A DNA stretch of 64,000 nt from Toxorhynchites rutilus septentrionalis (Eukaryota > Arthropoda > Insecta > Diptera > Culicidae): NCBI RefSeq assembly GCF_029784135.1, contig NC_073745.1:85326666-85390665 (forward strand). Reading direction: 5' to 3'. The notes under the pieces were generated by a model. It searched no databases. It saw only the letters and a list, made by a program, of their open reading frames with translations, and was not told the origin of the DNA. The position numbers and the translations under genes were made by a program. Of this stretch, positions 33,101 through 44,735 are shown in pieces (positions within the stretch are counted from its first letter, which is position 1; each line of letters begins with the position of its first letter).

Positions 33101-33680
33101 TTTTATTTTATTTATTTTTTTATAATTATAGATTATCATCATCTTATACATAAAAATAAGGTTCGGTTCATACGTATAAAACATCATCACAAGAGAATGA
33201 ATAGACAGATTCGAGCTCTCCTTTTTCGTTTTGTTAATCTCGGCTCAAATTAGAACGATAGAATAAATTGAAAAATATTGGAATATTGGAGGAAAACAGT
33301 GAAATTCGAAAATAATCGCTTACTAATAGTATCATTTGTATCATCTTTCTATGTCGTTTCTTCTCCGAGTTCAATTTTCAAGAAAATGCGTTTGAATAAC
33401 AAAATTCAAAAGATTGATACAAATTATAAACAAAACATCGTAACTCTGCACACTATCTTATTCGTGTGAGTAATTTTGTGTTTGATACAAATATTTAGGA
33501 TCAACTATAGAAACCATGCAGTATAGTATAGTTTGCAGTGAGAATTTTGTCCAAGTGCAATTGATGAAGAATTTTAGCGAAAGTACCCGAAAATTCATAA
33601 AAAATTGTTGCATTACGTATTTCATTTATTTAACTAAAACCAAGTTATAATTTTTATTTACATTTCAACAGTTTGAAACT
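30190..33680. other. Mostly unique DNA, no gene recognised
   Basis: No transposon ends or conserved motifs were recognised in 3.5 kb. 30900-32230 has higher GC content and short frames on the minus strand (31342-31635, 31666-32106) without domains; repeated GGTTGGTTGATTGG-type motifs (31924-31945) are simple sequence. The region is a candidate for host regulatory or intronic sequence, by exclusion only. Confidence 0.35.
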
Positions 33681-33753
33681 GCCTTCAGGCCTTCTTGAAT
33701 GGCGTTAACGTTTCCTATGGAACTTTTGCCGTCTCAACTAGCATCATTTATTA

Positions 33754-36286
33754 ACCCATTTTAGGCCAAGCGTTCGAAAAATCGAACAGCAACTTTGATA
33801 ATTTGAAAGCTACCATATGGTAATGTTTTTGTACAAAAAGATAGCTTTACTTATTAGCTACCACTTACTATCAAGTTCATCCAGTTTGTATAACTTTATT
33901 GAGTAATAAATTCGATATAAATCAGGTATGTTTGGAAGGCGTTCTTACTCTCAATTAAAAAACCCAATAAAATACAAAATTATGTGAACTTTTCTACTGT
34001 ATTACTTTAATAAAAGAACATACATTGCGATATAGGGCAAATATCGTTCGATTAAGCCTCGTACAGGAAAATAACAGCCGGGAAAATTTAGTGTTCGAAG
34101 AATCGAACGTTGGACATAACGAACTTTTTTTTCTCTGCTGAATTAATACCAACACATCTAACCTCTGCAGCGCGTTTTGGTTCATTTACCCTGGAAGACG
34201 GAAGGTTTTTCATGTGTTCTTGCATTTTCATTTCTGAATGTTTGCAAATACAAATTATTCAGTAAATATTATTGAAAATCCTTAACCTTAGGTATTGGCG
34301 GCCGAGTTTGTGTGGAGGAGCTGGAGGAAATGATCAGTACGTGTAAAGAGGATTTTAATGAGATTGCTGGTGTAAATATTGCCGGATGCCGGACCGAATA
34401 ATAACCACCCAATCCTCTATTACATTGTTTTTCCGCATCATTTTGGTATTTTATTTAGGTTTTGGAAACTGGATAATCGGAAAGAAATCATTCTTAAGCA
34501 TAGACATTTCTCCACGGCCAACAATAAAAGTGATAAGTTGAAATTACATGAAATAAGAAATGTCACATCTCACCTTTGGTGGATAAATTTAGGTTTATAC
34601 TTAGAGACCCCTATTCTCCTGTGCTTGTCGTCCGTGAATAAAAAAATGATGCATTTATGAATACCGTATATTTGCTAATTGACCTGAGTTCGCATTATGT
34701 TTGTGCTTGGAAAAAAAAAGAGCGGGTTTCGGCCAATGTTCGATTTTTCGAACAGCCATTTCCCGGAAAATGGAAGATGGGAAAAAATGGGTGGGTTATA
34801 TCTATTATATAATCGCAAGGTTTACGTGGGACTACCTTAACTTAGCAATCATTTGTTTGTATTGATTAAATTGTTGATTGATTGAAACAATTTCCGAATT
34901 CAATTGGATTCAATATATTTGCTTTGTGAGTAAAGAGATTGAATAAATGCCATGTTTCATGCATTGTGATAGATTATGTTGTTCATTACAAGTAAATTTA
35001 ATGACAGTCCTTTCACGTTTGGTGTATATTTGGACAAAATATGTGAAAGGAAGAATTATCAAACGATTATTTTATTTTACATTTTCCTCTGAAGTTTGCA
35101 ACTCGCAAGTGTACGTACTTCTCGAACCAGGAATTTGCCTGATTTGATGAACTTCAGGCACTCAGTTTCTATTTTGACATATACGTCGAAGGCATATTAT
35201 TTAATCAATAGGCGTTATCGCAACAAATGGTCATCAACATTTTGCCTGATCATCAAATGGTATGCGTAGAAATTCGGTGAGCAGAAGATATGAAGGCATA
35301 TCCTTCAATACAATCCAGAATAACCGAGCCAAAGCGTTGTGTTAGTACCCGCTTTTGTAATCTGTGTTAGGAAAACACTATTCGGAGTGCAAAAAAAAAC
35401 ATACGGGTGCAGAAGTACCTCCGCCTTGGATGAATCAACAATATTCTACTCTGCACAAAGACAAGCGAGTACAAAAGTACTCGCAGTATACATTTATTTG
35501 CAAAGCCCATTTCCCCAGACACCTTTTTTTGAAGTACATACACATTTCAGTCGAAACAAAAACACCCCCGATTTGCATGTATTTGCAATGCCAATTTCCC
35601 CACGCTTCATGGATTTGAAGTCTGTGTTGGGGAAACACATTTCAGTCGGAACAAAAATGCCCCCGACTTACATGTATTTGCAATGCCAATTTCCCCACGC
35701 TCCATGGATTTCAAGTCTGTGTTAGGAAAACTCATTTCAGTCGGAACAAAAATAACCCCGACTTTCATGGATTTGCAACACTCTAACACTGCTTGGTTTT
35801 GAAGTCTGTGTTAGGGAACACATTTCGGTGAGAACAAAAGTACCCTTACCTCCATGTATTTGCAATGCCGATTTCCCCAAGGGTGCTTGGTTATGATGGC
35901 TGTGTTGGGGAAACCGTAAATCGGGCCAATCAAAAAGAGGCAGTTAGGGCGTTTAGATAACGCTAACATTTTACAGTATTGTTTATCTAATGAAAAATAA
36001 CATTTTATTATTTGCGATAGATGTGTAGAAATATTCCCTATCAATTGATGCAAACATCTTTCCGATCCAGTATGAAATGTTCGAGTAATAAGCATTCGGA
36101 ATCTTTAATTTTTTCCTACATGTTCTGTGTTTAGATTTTCATTTTACCCCCCATATTCTCCGGTTAGACGTAGTCCCACGTCAAAACATAATTCTTGAAC
36201 ATTGGGGTTTCTTTAGCATCAATAATCGAAACTACACCAATCGCTTTCGTAATAAAATATTTTCTACAGCTTGGTCGTTAATGGGT
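33754..36286. mobile_element. Inverted-repeat element with GTTCGA/TCGAAC palindromes
   Basis: Inserted into the SINE at TA (33752-33753 and 36287-36288). Ends are inverted repeats of about 18 bp: ACCCATTTTAGGCCAAGC and, in reverse at the right, ACCCATTAACGACCAAGC. GTTCGA/TCGAAC palindromes with 4-nt A/T-rich loops occur at 33772-33787, 34093-34108 and 34738-34753. About 1.4 kb of its length is a nested element (34788-36188). The remaining about 1.1 kb encodes no recognised protein. Confidence 0.75.
34788..36188 (+). mobile_element. Inverted-repeat element with ~94-bp minisatellite, copy 2
   Basis: Left end GGGTGGGTTATATCTATTAT and AAGGTTTACGTGGGACTACC match 19498-19545; the right end GTTAGACGTAGTCCCACGTCA matches 20690-20712. 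Array anchors RAAGTCTGTGTT or equivalent are at 35531, 35617, 35712, 35801 and 35895 (spacings 86, 95, 89, 94). The conserved right arm contains CAATCAAAAAGAGGCAGTTA and GGGCGTTTAGATAACGCT. It lies inside the element at 33754-36286, so it arrived later. Confidence 0.72.
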
Positions 36287-36552
36287 TAGTACTTAGTTGA
36301 GAATTCTTAAGCCAAATAACACGCCTTGAATGTATTCCGAGGGGCAAGCTTTAGAATACGCGTGACCACAGTGCAAGTCGGAGGAAATTTCTTTGACGAA
36401 AAATCCCCCGGCCAGGACGGGAGTCGAACCCGATCACCCGGCATGATAATGTGAGACGCTAACCACTCGGCCACGGGTGCACCTTCAGGCCTACTTTACT
36501 GATAAAGAATAATTTGCTGCACAGACACGATGACAGATGAAGACACTGTACA

Positions 36553-36840
36553 TTAGGGTGCCAATGAATGTATAGGGAAAAAAAAATTTCAAGAAGTTGC
36601 CCCATACAAAATGTTTACCACCTCAAAAGAACAACTTGCGGAATGTTGATTTGTACGACAATATACCCAATGCAAAATGTAAGTTCAATCGGACTTTATT
36701 TACTAGTGTCACAGACGTTAAAATTTGAGTTTTTTGAAAATCGAAAAATCACCGGAAATCGGGGTTTTCAATTTTTTTATGCCAAATGACTTAAAATTGC
36801 TTGACACGTCGAGATTTACAGTTACCTTGAAAAAATTCTG
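36553..36840 (+). repeat. Dispersed repeat family D fragment
   Basis: ATTAGGGTGCCAATGAATGTAT, CATACAAAATGTTTACCACCTC, GTGTCACAGACGTTAAAATTTG and GACTTAAAATTGCTTGACACGTCG match 13170-13695 in the same order. Confidence 0.7.
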
Positions 36841-37870
36841 TCAACCCTAATGTATATCCATGATTTTTCACGAAGTTACTGCATTTCAAAAATCGCCTAA
36901 AAAATTCGATTTCGCACTCTTTTCCTTCAATTTTTTTGTCACCCATGCTTGGGATAAGGTTCAATGGAAATCTTAATTAATTGGAATAAAAATAATTCCG
37001 ACCAGTACGATACACATGTCCAATTACCTCCAAGGGGGAACACAGAGCCAGGTAGTCTGGTTTTAGCTCGAGGATGACTAAAGGTTAAAGTTCTGGATTA
37101 ATCTAAGTCATTAGTTCTTAATATAAATATCGATAAACAACCGGTGAAGAGGACATCGGCTCTCAAATAATTTGGCATAATTTTAAACGAAATACTGCAC
37201 TTTGACCAACATATGAATTACACCCAACATTCCAATAATTTTCGAAAATCAGGAAGAATGAAAATAAAAATCAGGACGAAATCCGGATTGCGTATAGTGG
37301 GTGATTTGGAACCATTTCTCCAAATTGTAAAAAAAAATTGAGTACCATAATCCGTGGGCAAATTGATCACGATTTTTAGAAAAACGTAAATATTTCCGAA
37401 ATGTTTTGAAGTTCGATATGTCGCTTGGTGGGTTTTGGGTCTGGTCATAAAGTGGCCACTTCCTTCGGGGACCTGATCCGGAACATATTTGAGTTACGTC
37501 AATGACCTTAAATAGAATTGAATTCATCAGAAATAAGCTAGTTTTGAAAAGTCATGAAATTTGACGCGTTTTGTCTTGTTTTGGGTTCTGGAATTTATGG
37601 CCACTGAACTTGTTCCCGCCATAGCTCCGGAGCCCGTGGACCGATTCCGAGATAACATTATCAAAAGAAAGGATTATCAAAAGAAACAAAATAAGATTTC
37701 CTAGAAGACTGAGCCACAACTTTTGTTGTTTGGATAAGAAAAAAGTTGCCTTTTCAGTTGCTTTTTTGAAAAATTGATTTTTCTCACTTGTTACAATAGT
37801 AATTGTAACTATCTGATTACCATTTCAACTCGTAAAAAGTTAACTGAGTGTGAATTAATATGTTTAGTGT
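36841..37870. other. Spacer with a hAT left-end fragment
   Basis: At about 37231-37310 the sequence (TTTTCGAAAATCAGGAAGAATG, AAAATCAGGACGAAATCCGGAT) matches the left end interior of the hAT copies at 11320 and 53960. No right end is nearby. The rest shows no recognisable feature. Confidence 0.45.
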
Positions 37871-37873
37871 CTA

Positions 37874-39270
37874 TTAACACTAGGTATACGAGACGCATCA
37901 TTTTGACGCATTTCTAATTTAATAAGGAAAATGACCAAAAATGATTGCATTTTTATTTTATTTCTTGTGATGACTTTTATTCATTGATCGAGGTAAATAT
38001 ATATTGAAGTCTATTTTCTTCAAAAGTGTTGGACTATCGAAATATTCTATGTGGTTTACCTATCTCTACGGATATGTGTCAATTTGACGCAATCGTACTG
38101 TAGACAATATTTTGTGTAAACATGCAAACACCAATATTATATGAATAATATATAGGACTGTACCGACACTTCAATCCGCTATCTCCGTTATCCGATATAG
38201 TTATCTCAAATGAACCTTAATTTTACATGATTTCATTTTTTAATTATAGTTTATGATGAAATTGCTTTCTAAATGTTGTTATACAGCCATTCCATGCCAA
38301 ACCGATATAGTGATTCTCAGAATTTTGTGAAAAGTGGTTCATAACTCTTGAACCACTAGACCGATTCAGATGATCGATACACCAAGTTAAAGCCAATTAG
38401 CTGTTTTTGTTTTCTGAAAAAAAAATACCAAACTTTCAAATATGATAATTTATTTTTTTGTAATTTTTTATTGTATTTGTGGTGCGATATATATATTTTT
38501 ATATTTTTTCTTTAAAGGTTTTTTGAGGATTTTTTACACAACATATCCGGAAATCAAAGATGTGTTCTTTTTCGGAAAATCATAACGTTTGAACTACTAA
38601 ACCGATTCAGATAATCTACATATTGAATTGAAGTCAATGAGCAATGAGCTACACTTGCGAAACGATTGGATTCTAGTCGCATATATCTAGTCTAGTCGCA
38701 TAGCAATATTGAACGAAGACTGAAAACATGCTAATTTTGAAAAATCATACTAACTTAAAAACGAAAAATAACACATCTCTGATTTTCCGATATGTTATGT
38801 AAAAAAACCTCAGCTGTCAGAAAAAAAATATTTAAAGAAGTATTACGCCCTTGGTCCCGAGACCTACATGGTCTATAAAAATCAAATACCATCAATGATC
38901 ACGAGAACAAAATTCATTTTTTTTGCAAGTCTAGTATTTTTTTTAAACCATGTATTTGGCTTCAATTTGATTTCTCCATCACCTAAATCGGTCCACTAGT
39001 TCAAAAGTTATGAATTTGAAAAAAACATTTTTGGAAAAAAACCTGATTTTTCGGACTACCCTAAAACTGAAATGATGACCCTAACGAAAAAAAAATTAAA
39101 AAAATACAGGTCTAATATTTCGCGAAAAGAAACAAAACTATCACTTTTCACGAAATTCTGATAAACACAATATCGGTTTGACATGGAATGGCTGTATATG
39201 TGTGCTGCGTCAAAATGACGCGTGTTCGTACAGATAGGTATATAAGAAACGTCCGTAAACCTAGTGTTAT
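37874..39270. mobile_element. Inverted-repeat element with GCGTCA/TGACGC palindromes
   Basis: Ends TTAACACTAGGT and, in reverse at the right, TAACACTAGGTTT, with TTAA/TA-type flanks. Palindromic sites GCATCATTTTGACGC (37895-37909), GTGTCAATTTGACGC (about 38087-38101) and the perfect GCGTCAAAATGACGC (about 39206-39220) lie near both ends. A 915-bp element (38282-39196) is inserted; without it this element is about 480 bp. No protein is encoded. Confidence 0.7.
38282..39196. mobile_element. Long-inverted-repeat element (TACAGCCATTCC ends), full copy
   Basis: Left TACAGCCATTCCATGCCAAA with CGATATAGTGATTCTCAGAAT, right the inverted equivalent ending GGAATGGCTGTA; the repeats extend about 55 bp. 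TA flanks at 38280-38281 and 39197-39198. Internal phrases (CCACTAGACCGATTCAGATGATC) repeat several times in both orientations. Non-coding. Other copies: 50160-51086, a fragment at 45950-46140, and 63260-63715. Confidence 0.85.
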
Positions 39271-40103
39271 TATCGTTTTAATGTGTTGAAAATATATTTT
39301 GTTTACTATGCTCAGAAATGGGAACGAAAATGCCGTTCAGAAAAAGATAAATTTCTATGCAATTTAATAAGTGATTCGAATAGAACCACTAACGGAAAGA
39401 ACCTACAGCCGATCATTGAACGTTTTGGATTCAATTGAATAATACCTTCGAAATTTTGAGTTTGTTTTCAATAGAACGTTTGATCAATTCCACCCCGGAT
39501 AACGGTACCTAGAATATTCGGTTTTGGCGGCTTCATCATTGAATTATATAATGAAACTCTTTTACTATGTTTTTTTTGGTGCTAATTGGTGTGGTAAATG
39601 AGTATGATAACAGAAAAAAATCTTGATTAGCACGTACCTAGAGAAACTAGTTATCCGGGGGCAAATTGATTATCGGGGTAAAATTGTTCAAACGTACCAT
39701 TGAGGAGAAACTTTGGTTTTTGGAGGAACTATGTATTTAAATATAATTTCTTCTATATAATTCGTTTAATAATCATTTGGAGGTTTTTTTCGTCAATGGA
39801 TAACCATATTAGGATAACCTAGATGGTTTCCGGATGACCTGTGAATCAAACTGTAGATCGAGATACGAGAAAAGCACGACTTAGGTGGTTAAAAAACAGA
39901 ATTTTGTTTCCTCAAACCCTTGAATTAACATTAAAATGACCGTAGGCAAAAAATCAACGACTTTCTATACATTTTTGTGCAAATTACACTAGTAAATTAC
40001 GAAAAAATAGATTGATCAACAACAGAAATTTCCATGAGGTTTTGTGATCTTAGCACCAGTCCTGGTTTTTAAAAATAATTGCGTTTAACAATTTCGGAAA
40101 TAT
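39271..40103. other. Unassigned AT-rich DNA
   Basis: No recognisable gene or element ends. Confidence 0.4.
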
Positions 40104-40138
40104 TTACATTTTTCTGAAAATCATGATCATGATTAAAA

Positions 40139-40216
40139 CCTCCCAACTAAGCTCCCGGAGTTTTTGGCGAGTCACTACAGGCGTGTATGGTCTTGTATTG
40201 TCCTGATGGAACACAA
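40139..40216 (-). pseudogene. Short mariner transposase fragment
   Basis: The minus strand reads VFHQDNTRPYTPVVTRQKL-RELSWEVL, matching the second catalytic Asp region of the mariner copies (VFHQDNARPHTSLVTRQKLRELGWEVL). Only about 26 codons remain, with no terminal repeats. It lies at the end of an open frame of 155 codons (40104-40571) whose remaining residues are not mariner. Confidence 0.75.
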
Positions 40217-40571
40217 CACTATTTCTGTTGGTTTCTGGTATATACCGTGTAAATACTACAAATCTACAAATATTACAAATCTTTGGTGATAACAGAATGT
40301 CGTCATCATCCAAGTCATCTCCGATTCCTTTTTCAAAAAGAACGACCATTCGTTCTCTTTGGCGAACTAGTTCTTTCGTACCAGCCGTGAATGGTTTTCC
40401 TGTATCTACCATGGAGGCTATGGTCCGAATTGTATGCAAACATGTTGTTTGTTGCTCTTCCCCCACAGCGCTAGCAGCGAGTAATATTTTGAAAATATTC
40501 CTATCTACTTTATTCGCTAAATTGTTTACTTGTTTTACTATTGTGGCTACTCCTAAACACATCATCCGCAC
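40217..40571 (-). other. Unidentified open frame fused to a mariner fragment
   Basis: The minus-strand frame continues upstream of the mariner fragment for about 118 codons, including a helical-looking N-terminus (VATIVKQVNNLANKV) and an acidic DDLDDDD stretch. An overlapping plus-strand frame (40228-40575) also stays open, so the strand is uncertain. No domain recognised. Confidence 0.25.
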
Positions 40572-42394
40572 TTAGGTAATTTTGAGCCTCAAACTTTACG
40601 TCGTTATGATTTGCTCAATTCGTGTGATATTTTGGTTTCATGATATTATCCAGCAATGTTTGAAAAAGTGTTTGTTAGTAGTGAAAATAATATGGTATTT
40701 TCACTCTGGAGGAATTCATTAAGTCCACTTACAACTTTCAAAATGTTAGACAAAATAGCTTGTGAGCTGGTGAAGTTCAGTTCTGCTGCCTCTTTTGTAC
40801 CCCATCAACCTTCCAATTGCGAGACACTTGATCGGATCCTTTGCCCCAATCTCCTTTACCATGGAGGCTCACGTATTTTACAGAGATTTCGGAGCAGTCC
40901 ACCTCTTGACCTTACACTGTATCCTGAACACAGCGGCACCGATATAATATTCGAATTGAGTTTGGCGGATGCTGGGATGCTTCGAAGCACTCAGAATATA
41001 ATCAACAGTAACCCTTTAGCCAGGTAAAAACAACATCTTTTAGACAATAAAGACACCAAGCAAAGACTCTTTCCGAAAATTAATCTTATGTTTATTATCT
41101 GATCAAGGAAGAAATGATGACAGATGGTAGATCTGATGAAATTCAGTATCAGTACATTATTGATACCCCTGGTTGCTAATATACAGGGTTTTCCAACTTT
41201 AAATTCCGAAAGTAAATTGAAATAAAACACACTTAGAATTCGAATTTCGATGAAACTTTTATATCAAATTAAAGTTTGGTTTATGCCATTATGTGTGAAA
41301 TACAACATCATTCAAATGTCCACCTAGGGCTTCCTCGCACACCTTGATCCGGAACAGGTGATTTTCGATGAATTTTCGGCACATATGGGACGGTATCTCG
41401 GTCATAACTTCACGAATGTTGTCTTTCAAATGTTCAAGAGTTTTCGGAGAGTTGGCATAGACACGGTCTTTCGCATAACCCCACAAAAAAAAGTCTAGCG
41501 GGTTCAAATCGCATGATCTGGAGGTCAATTGGCATGACCAAAACGCGAAATTATGCGTCCCTCAAATTTCGTTCACAATATGGCCATGTTCGGTCGTGTT
41601 GTGTGGCACGTGGCGCCGTCCTGCTGAAACCACATGTCATCCGTATCCATATCTTCAATTTGTGGCAAAAAAAAATCGGTTAACATGCGGCCATAGCGCT
41701 CACCATTCACAGTTACCGTCTCGCCGTCCTCATTTTCAAAGAAATACGGCCCGATGACTCCACCAGACCATAATGCGCACCAAACAGTGATTTTTGGCGG
41801 ATGCAATGGCCTCTCAACAATCATATGTGGATTTTCTGAGCCCCATATACGGAAATTTTGGGTGTTCACATAGCCACCGAGCTCGAAATGTGCCTCATCG
41901 CTGAAGCAAATTTGATGCGAAAATTCAGCATTTTGCTGCTGTTGCTCATTCACCCAATCGACGTATGCCCGACGCATTCCATGGTCACCACGCTCTAATT
42001 TTTGTACCAGTTGGACTTTATATGGATGTAGGTGCAAGTCCAAATGCAAAATTCGCCACAACGATGTGTTTGACAAGCCCACTTGCTGAGCACGCCGTGG
42101 AATCGAAACATTCGGGTCATCCTCCATACTGGCAACAACAGCAGCAATATTTTCGGCCGAACGCACATTACGATGATGCACAGGTTTCACAATATCCGCT
42201 ACGGATCCGGTTTGTTCGAAGTTACGCACTACATTAGCGATTGTGTGCTCTGTAGGCCGTCCATGACGACCAAAATCCGTCCGTAATGCTCGAAAAACAT
42301 TTGCCGGTTTTTCATCTTTTTTATAGTATAACTAGCTGACCAGGCAAACGTTGTTCTGCCAAATAAATTATTTCTAGTGAATATTTTGGATGTT

Positions 42395-43340
42395 TTTTTT
42401 TTATCCAAAATATATATTTTTATTAAGGCTCACATGGCGTCAACCTGACGGGGCCGAGAGTTCAATATTTCGACAATGTTTGCCTTATAACTATGTTAGT
42501 AATATGTAACCGATTACTCGCGGTTGGCTCGAGGTTAGTATTACAAGTGTTTTCGTAATTGTGATGTTGCTGTCTCCAATGCTCTGTACCTGTGCCCGAC
42601 ACGGGATACTTCCTTTTGGGATGCAGCTGACCATTAATCAGCAACGCCCCCTAGTCTGTACCCCATATCTAGCGTGGTGCGTCTTCTCGACTCGAGGAAA
42701 CCAGGATAGGATGGTCACTAGCCGGCGCAAACATCAGCTCGTGTAGAGTTGTCATGAGCGATACAACCTTTGGCTCTTGTTGAATGATCAGTGGACTGCA
42801 CAACCTTTGGCCCGTGTATCTGTAAAGAGTGTGTGTATGTATTGCCGCGACTAAGTAAAAGTTTATAGATCGGATAGGAGGGATATGAAACAGGGACACA
42901 ACGAAGGAAACATCATTAAACGTTGACATCGGCGTTTCTGAGGAACAGGTATAGATGAAGCAGAAGATCAGGATCACGGCTACCTAAGATATCCCGGACG
43001 GGGATATCCGATTGTCTGCCTTTTGCTCTCAGTGCTCTAGAGAGCTGAGAGCGAGCAGCATGGAACCGGATACACGACCAGACAACATGCTCGATGTCGT
43101 GGTAGCCATCGCCACAATCACAAAGATTGTTTGCTGCGAGCCCAATGCGATAGAGATGCGCGTTTAGGTTGTAGTGATTGGACATAAGCCGAGATATCAC
43201 GCGAATGAAATCACGACCTACATTCAATCCCTTAAACCAAGCTTTCGTCGAAACCTTAGGAATAATCGTGTGTAACCAGCGACCGAACTCATCTTCACTC
43301 CACATGCGCTGCCAACTAACGAGTGTGTCCTGACGACCGG
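42395..43340 (-). mobile_element. I/LOA/Jockey-group retrotransposon, 5'-truncated insertion
   Basis: A 13-bp target duplication TATTTTGGATGTT flanks it (42382-42394 and 43341-43353). On the minus strand it has the ORF2 tail, a 3' untranslated region and an A tail (T run at 42395-42402). The 3' portion is the same family as 1-357. Confidence 0.85.
42916..43305 (-). pseudogene. Retrotransposon ORF2 C-terminus (129 aa)
   Basis: The frame reads NVGRDFIRVISRLMSNHYNL, then LAANNLCDCGDGYHDIEHVVW and SC, the CxCGxxxxxxxHxxxxC module at the end of ORF2 in RNase H-bearing non-LTR elements, and finishes LRNADVNV with a stop at 42918-42916. The frame is intact over this length; everything upstream, including reverse transcriptase, was lost by 5' truncation. 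Confidence 0.8.
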
Positions 43341-44510
43341 TATTTTGGATGTTGAATAAAACACTCTAATGTATTGTAAGTGTGTTTGAATATTTAAACG
43401 ATCTTCAAAATAAATCGAATGTGACCAATAAAAAAAACGAATTAAATGATTTGAACGAAAGGTTATATGATGTTTCTTGGTGTATTTCATTAACGTAACT
43501 GACATGTTTGATCTCTTAAAAGTTAAACGTCAACTGAAAAAAGTAATATAAGTTTGTCGTAAAGTAGAAAAAATGAAATATAGAAAATCAATATTTATTG
43601 CTGTCTCCTTGTTAGAAAATATTTATATTATTGCTTCCTTTATTCATGGATGTTTTTATTACTCTTCATCGATTTGTATAACTCAATATTCATATATGCA
43701 TAAGAGTGATCGGATTTTACAGTTCAATCGAAATCGACTTTTACATTCTTAAATTCGTTCGCCTTGTCGCGAAACAATGGTCAAAATAAGTCATCCGTAT
43801 TTGTGGTTCAATTTACTCTCTATCTGATCGGCATAATTCCGGAAATAATTCTAAATTGTTGAAATTTGAATGAAAATTATTATTCGATTTCGTTTGGATG
43901 CTAAATTTGTTTTGAATGTGTTTGAATGCTAAATTTTGCGTGTTTATTCCACCCGAAAAACCATTACTATTTTTGCTTCATAGAAATGGAACATGGAGAC
44001 CAATGTTGTTTACGTCGAATTGCGTGTCAAGGTTGTCACATTTGCTCTCAACTCGATTGGACTTGAGCTTGAACAGAATGCAAAATTGCGCTTTTTCCAT
44101 TCAACAGAATACAACCAACAATATGTGGGGACGAATACGATCGAACTTCATTTTGTGTTTGAACACACGCGCAATGTCATGACAATGCGCGTTCTGTTGA
44201 AAAAACGAACAACGGTTAAATTATTAGAATATTTTTGACACAAAAATAATAAAATCGCAATTAAAAATAGAGAATTGGGGTCAAAATATATGTATGGTAT
44301 GAAGTCAAATTTTTGAAAAAAAAAAATTCAGATCTTTTTTTCTGCATAGAGTCACCCTATTCGGTATTAAATGTATGGTTATCTGTATCCTACCGGTATC
44401 ATATATAGTTTACAACCTATTCTCATACCTACCAAGTATTTTGAGTATAATTTCATCAAAATCGGTCGAGCCGTTTCGGAGGAGTTCGGTAACAAACACC
44501 GTGACATGAG

Positions 44511-44512
<2 letters not shown>

Positions 44513-44576
<64 letters not shown>
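44513..44576. repeat. (TA)n microsatellite
   Basis: About 32 TA dinucleotides forming the leader of the minus-strand mini-me-like element. Confidence 0.95.
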
Positions 44577-44578
<2 letters not shown>

Positions 44579-44735
44579 TTTAACAAAATTAACACGTTGT
44601 GCGATGCTAAAACGATCCATATTGTAAAATGGCAGACATTCAACTAACGATGACGCTTTGGTTGACAGCTATGTCGAACGGTTGTCAGCGCAGGGCTGTA
44701 TACTTTCGGAAGCCCGAAATTGAAAACCCTGTATA

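Larger units (their letters stand above)
33692..36481 (-). mobile_element. tRNA-derived SINE, copy 3, split by a later insertion
   Basis: The 3' part (33692-33753) and the promoter part (36289-36481) are two halves of one SINE of the 6231-6508 family. They are flanked by the same 10-bp duplication CCTTCAGGCC at 33682-33691 and 36482-36491. The split point is CATTTAT-TA-GTACTTAG of the SINE body. The A and B boxes (GGCCGAGTGG and GGTTCGACTCC) lie at about 36435-36475 on the minus strand. Confidence 0.88.
42331..44576 (-). mobile_element. Mini-me/Helentron-like element inside the DD41D transposon
   Basis: Read on the minus strand, it starts with (TA)n (44576-44513), then a core TTCCGAACTCCTCCGAAACG with GCTCGACCGATTTTGATGAA (about 44498-44450), and ends at 42331 with TTTGCCTGGTCAGCTAGT. 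The (TA)n-core-TCAGCTAGT plan equals the other mini-me-like copies but the core sequence differs, so it is a different family. A retrotransposon (42395-43340) is inserted near its 3' end. No Rep/helicase frame was seen. Confidence 0.65.
41289..44620 (-). pseudogene. DD41D transposase pseudogene, copy 1
   Basis: The start codon is at 44620-44618 (MDRFSIAQRVNF), then the inserted element, then the frame from about 42330 to 41289. It contains HTH motifs (NVSIPRRAQQVGLSNTSLWRIL), the first Asp in CFSDEAHFEL, and the second in WFQQDGATCH. A TGA stop at 41575-41573 and a 1-bp deletion near 41525 follow. The third Asp lies in NPLDFFLWGY, 41 residues after the second, hence DD41D. The C-terminus ends EEALGGHLNDVVFHT. 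It retains all catalytic residues but is inactive. Confidence 0.88.
41182..44733 (-). mobile_element. DD41D Tc1/mariner transposon, copy 1, split
   Basis: Terminal repeats TACAGGGTTTTCCAAC at the left tip and the inverted TACAGGGTTTTCAATT at the right, with TA duplications at 41180-41181 and 44734-44735. A mini-me-like element (42331-44576) interrupts it in the transposase 5' region. Without the insertion it would be about 1.3 kb. It is in the opposite orientation to the sister copy at 48776-49945. Confidence 0.88.

Noticed and set aside
44104..44238. A small gene inside the minus-strand mini-me-like element (43993-44238 frame)
   Set aside because: Eighty-one codons without domain, lying in a non-autonomous element body.
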